In this document: in pieces, positions 52,609 through 53,001 of the stretch
How positions within the stretch are numbered: the first letter of the stretch is position 1
Layout of the letters: the number at the start of each line of letters is the position of its first letter
Source of the DNA: Salsuginibacillus halophilus
GTDB lineage: Bacteria > Bacillota > Bacilli > Bacillales > Marinococcaceae
Reading direction: 5' to 3'
NCBI RefSeq assembly: GCF_003014715.1
Contig: NZ_PYAV01000016.1
Span: 1-53,001, forward strand
Length of the DNA stretch: 53,001 bases
Notes under the pieces: generated by a model
Seen by the model: only the letters and a program-made list of their open reading frames with translations
The model's database searches: none
Told to the model about the DNA's origin: nothing
Made by a program: the position numbers and the translations under genes

Positions 52609-52819
52609 GGCGAAGCGAGGCACGACCTCAGGCTGGCGAGGCACGACCTCGGCGAAGCGAGGCACGATCTCAGGGGAGCGAAGCACGACCTCGGGTGAGC
52701 GAAGCACGACCTCAGGGGAGCGAAGCACGACCTCAGGGGAGCGAAGCACGACCTCGGGTGAGCGAAGCACGATCTTAGGGGAGCGAGGCACGATCTCAGG
52801 TGAGCGAGGCACGATCTGG
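52609..52819 (+). repeat. 21-bp minisatellite, about ten units
   Basis: Ten consecutive units of about 21 bp with consensus GG(G/T)GAGCGA(A/G)GCACGA(C/T)CTC(A/G). The first three units vary in length (20-22 bp); the later seven are regular. The unit is a multiple of three, so one plus-strand frame reads a repeated GERSTTS heptapeptide, but there is no ribosome binding site or homology to suggest a gene. Confidence 0.85.
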
Positions 52820-53001
52820 ACTCCTGTCAATAAAGTGGACACTATATGCCACAGATTGGCACATTTATAATCGTAATCTGCTGCTGAATTTTCTCAAAAA
52901 ACGGGACTCTCTCCGGGCTCTTCGCTTTCTCCCTGATCTTACGATACCGAGTGTGCTTCTTTGGTTATGGTGTACGCTGAATGTGCCTTTGTATACGCCA
53001 T
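52820..53001. other. Unassigned 3' edge of the window, possible insertion sequence end
   Basis: The sequence after the minisatellite starts with a possible IS terminus (TGTCAATAAAGTGGACA). On the minus strand a basic reading frame (starting near KHTRYRKIREKAKSPERV) ends just before it. This could be the tail of a transposase continuing outside the window, but I recognise no family motif. Confidence 0.25.

Noticed and set aside
52609-52819. CRISPR array
   Set aside because: Units are contiguous 21-bp repeats without spacers, and no cas genes are present.
52568-52870. 100-codon ORF over the minisatellite
   Set aside because: Openness follows from a 21-bp unit divisible by three; it starts in the nrdJ terminator and lacks a ribosome binding site.

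Overview
This 53 kb window is a chromosomal segment of a Bacillales bacterium, most likely a halophilic or alkaliphilic Bacillaceae species. Three things point there. The gene order follows the Bacillus subtilis block zur-yqfW-yqfX-ispG-yqfZ / yqgB-yqgC-sodA-pbpA / yqzC-yqzD / yqgN-rpmG-gluP-yqgQ-glcK / yqgV-yqgW-yqgX-yqgY / comG-yqzE / yqhH-yqhG-gcvT-gcvPA-gcvPB-yqhL-lipM. Many proteins are strongly acidic, including the PBP tail and the YqzC and NrdJ linkers. Ribosome binding sites are of the AAGGAGG type, with frequent GTG and TTG starts. Gene names are assigned by recognition of sequence and synteny from memory; no database search was run.

Layout. 1-6.3 kb: a decayed zur remnant, yqfW, yqfX, ispG, a LysM protein, a DUF1002 protein, an NfeD protein and yqgB. 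6.3-10.4 kb: a Na+/phosphate cotransporter behind four perfectly phased Pho boxes, yqgC and a four-tRNA operon. 10.4-22.3 kb: sodA, a class B PBP, yqzC/yqzD, rpmG, 5-formyl-THF cyclo-ligase, a DUF92 protein, a ThiF-type E1 enzyme, a HAD phosphatase, the rhomboid gluP, two unknown envelope genes, yqgQ and glcK. 22.3-28.2 kb: an arginine catabolic island (rocF-aspA, rocD, rocR) in which rocF and rocD each have a sigma-54 promoter next to the sigma-54 activator RocR. 28.2-33.1 kb: a TPP-riboswitch thiamine operon (thiE-S-G-O-D), an unknown anchored protein and the thiamine-binding YqgV. 33.7-38.4 kb: tRNA-Gln and the comG pseudopilus operon with an extra small ORF. 38.5-42.3 kb: yqgY, yqgX, yqgW, yqhG and yqhH. 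42.4-46.7 kb: a tandem glycine riboswitch and gcvT-gcvPA-gcvPB. 47.3-53 kb: yqhL, lipM, D-amino acid aminotransferase, NrdR-controlled nrdJ, and a 21-bp minisatellite.

The most unusual feature is a family of five related non-coding elements of about 520-800 bp (4855-5453, 8130-8924, 24745-25310, 33118-33640, 46795-47324). Each has short terminal inverted repeats (core TGTAGACAAACT) and lies exactly at an intrinsic terminator. In the clear cases a locus-specific terminator hairpin is present on both sides, as if the whole hairpin were the duplicated target site. Four of the five sit between convergent genes. The elements contain long imperfect palindromes, and paired base changes between copies preserve the stems. 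They encode no transposase and look like non-autonomous mobile elements or structured RNA/DNA modules that home to terminators.

Genes that work together: the glycine cleavage genes share one glycine-sensing leader, and LipM supplies lipoyl chemistry for the same system; the roc genes convert arginine to glutamate semialdehyde under RocR and sigma-54; the thi operon makes the thiazole and pyrimidine phosphates and couples them, with ThiF encoded 12 kb away; the phosphate transporter occupies the region where B. subtilis carries its pst operon.
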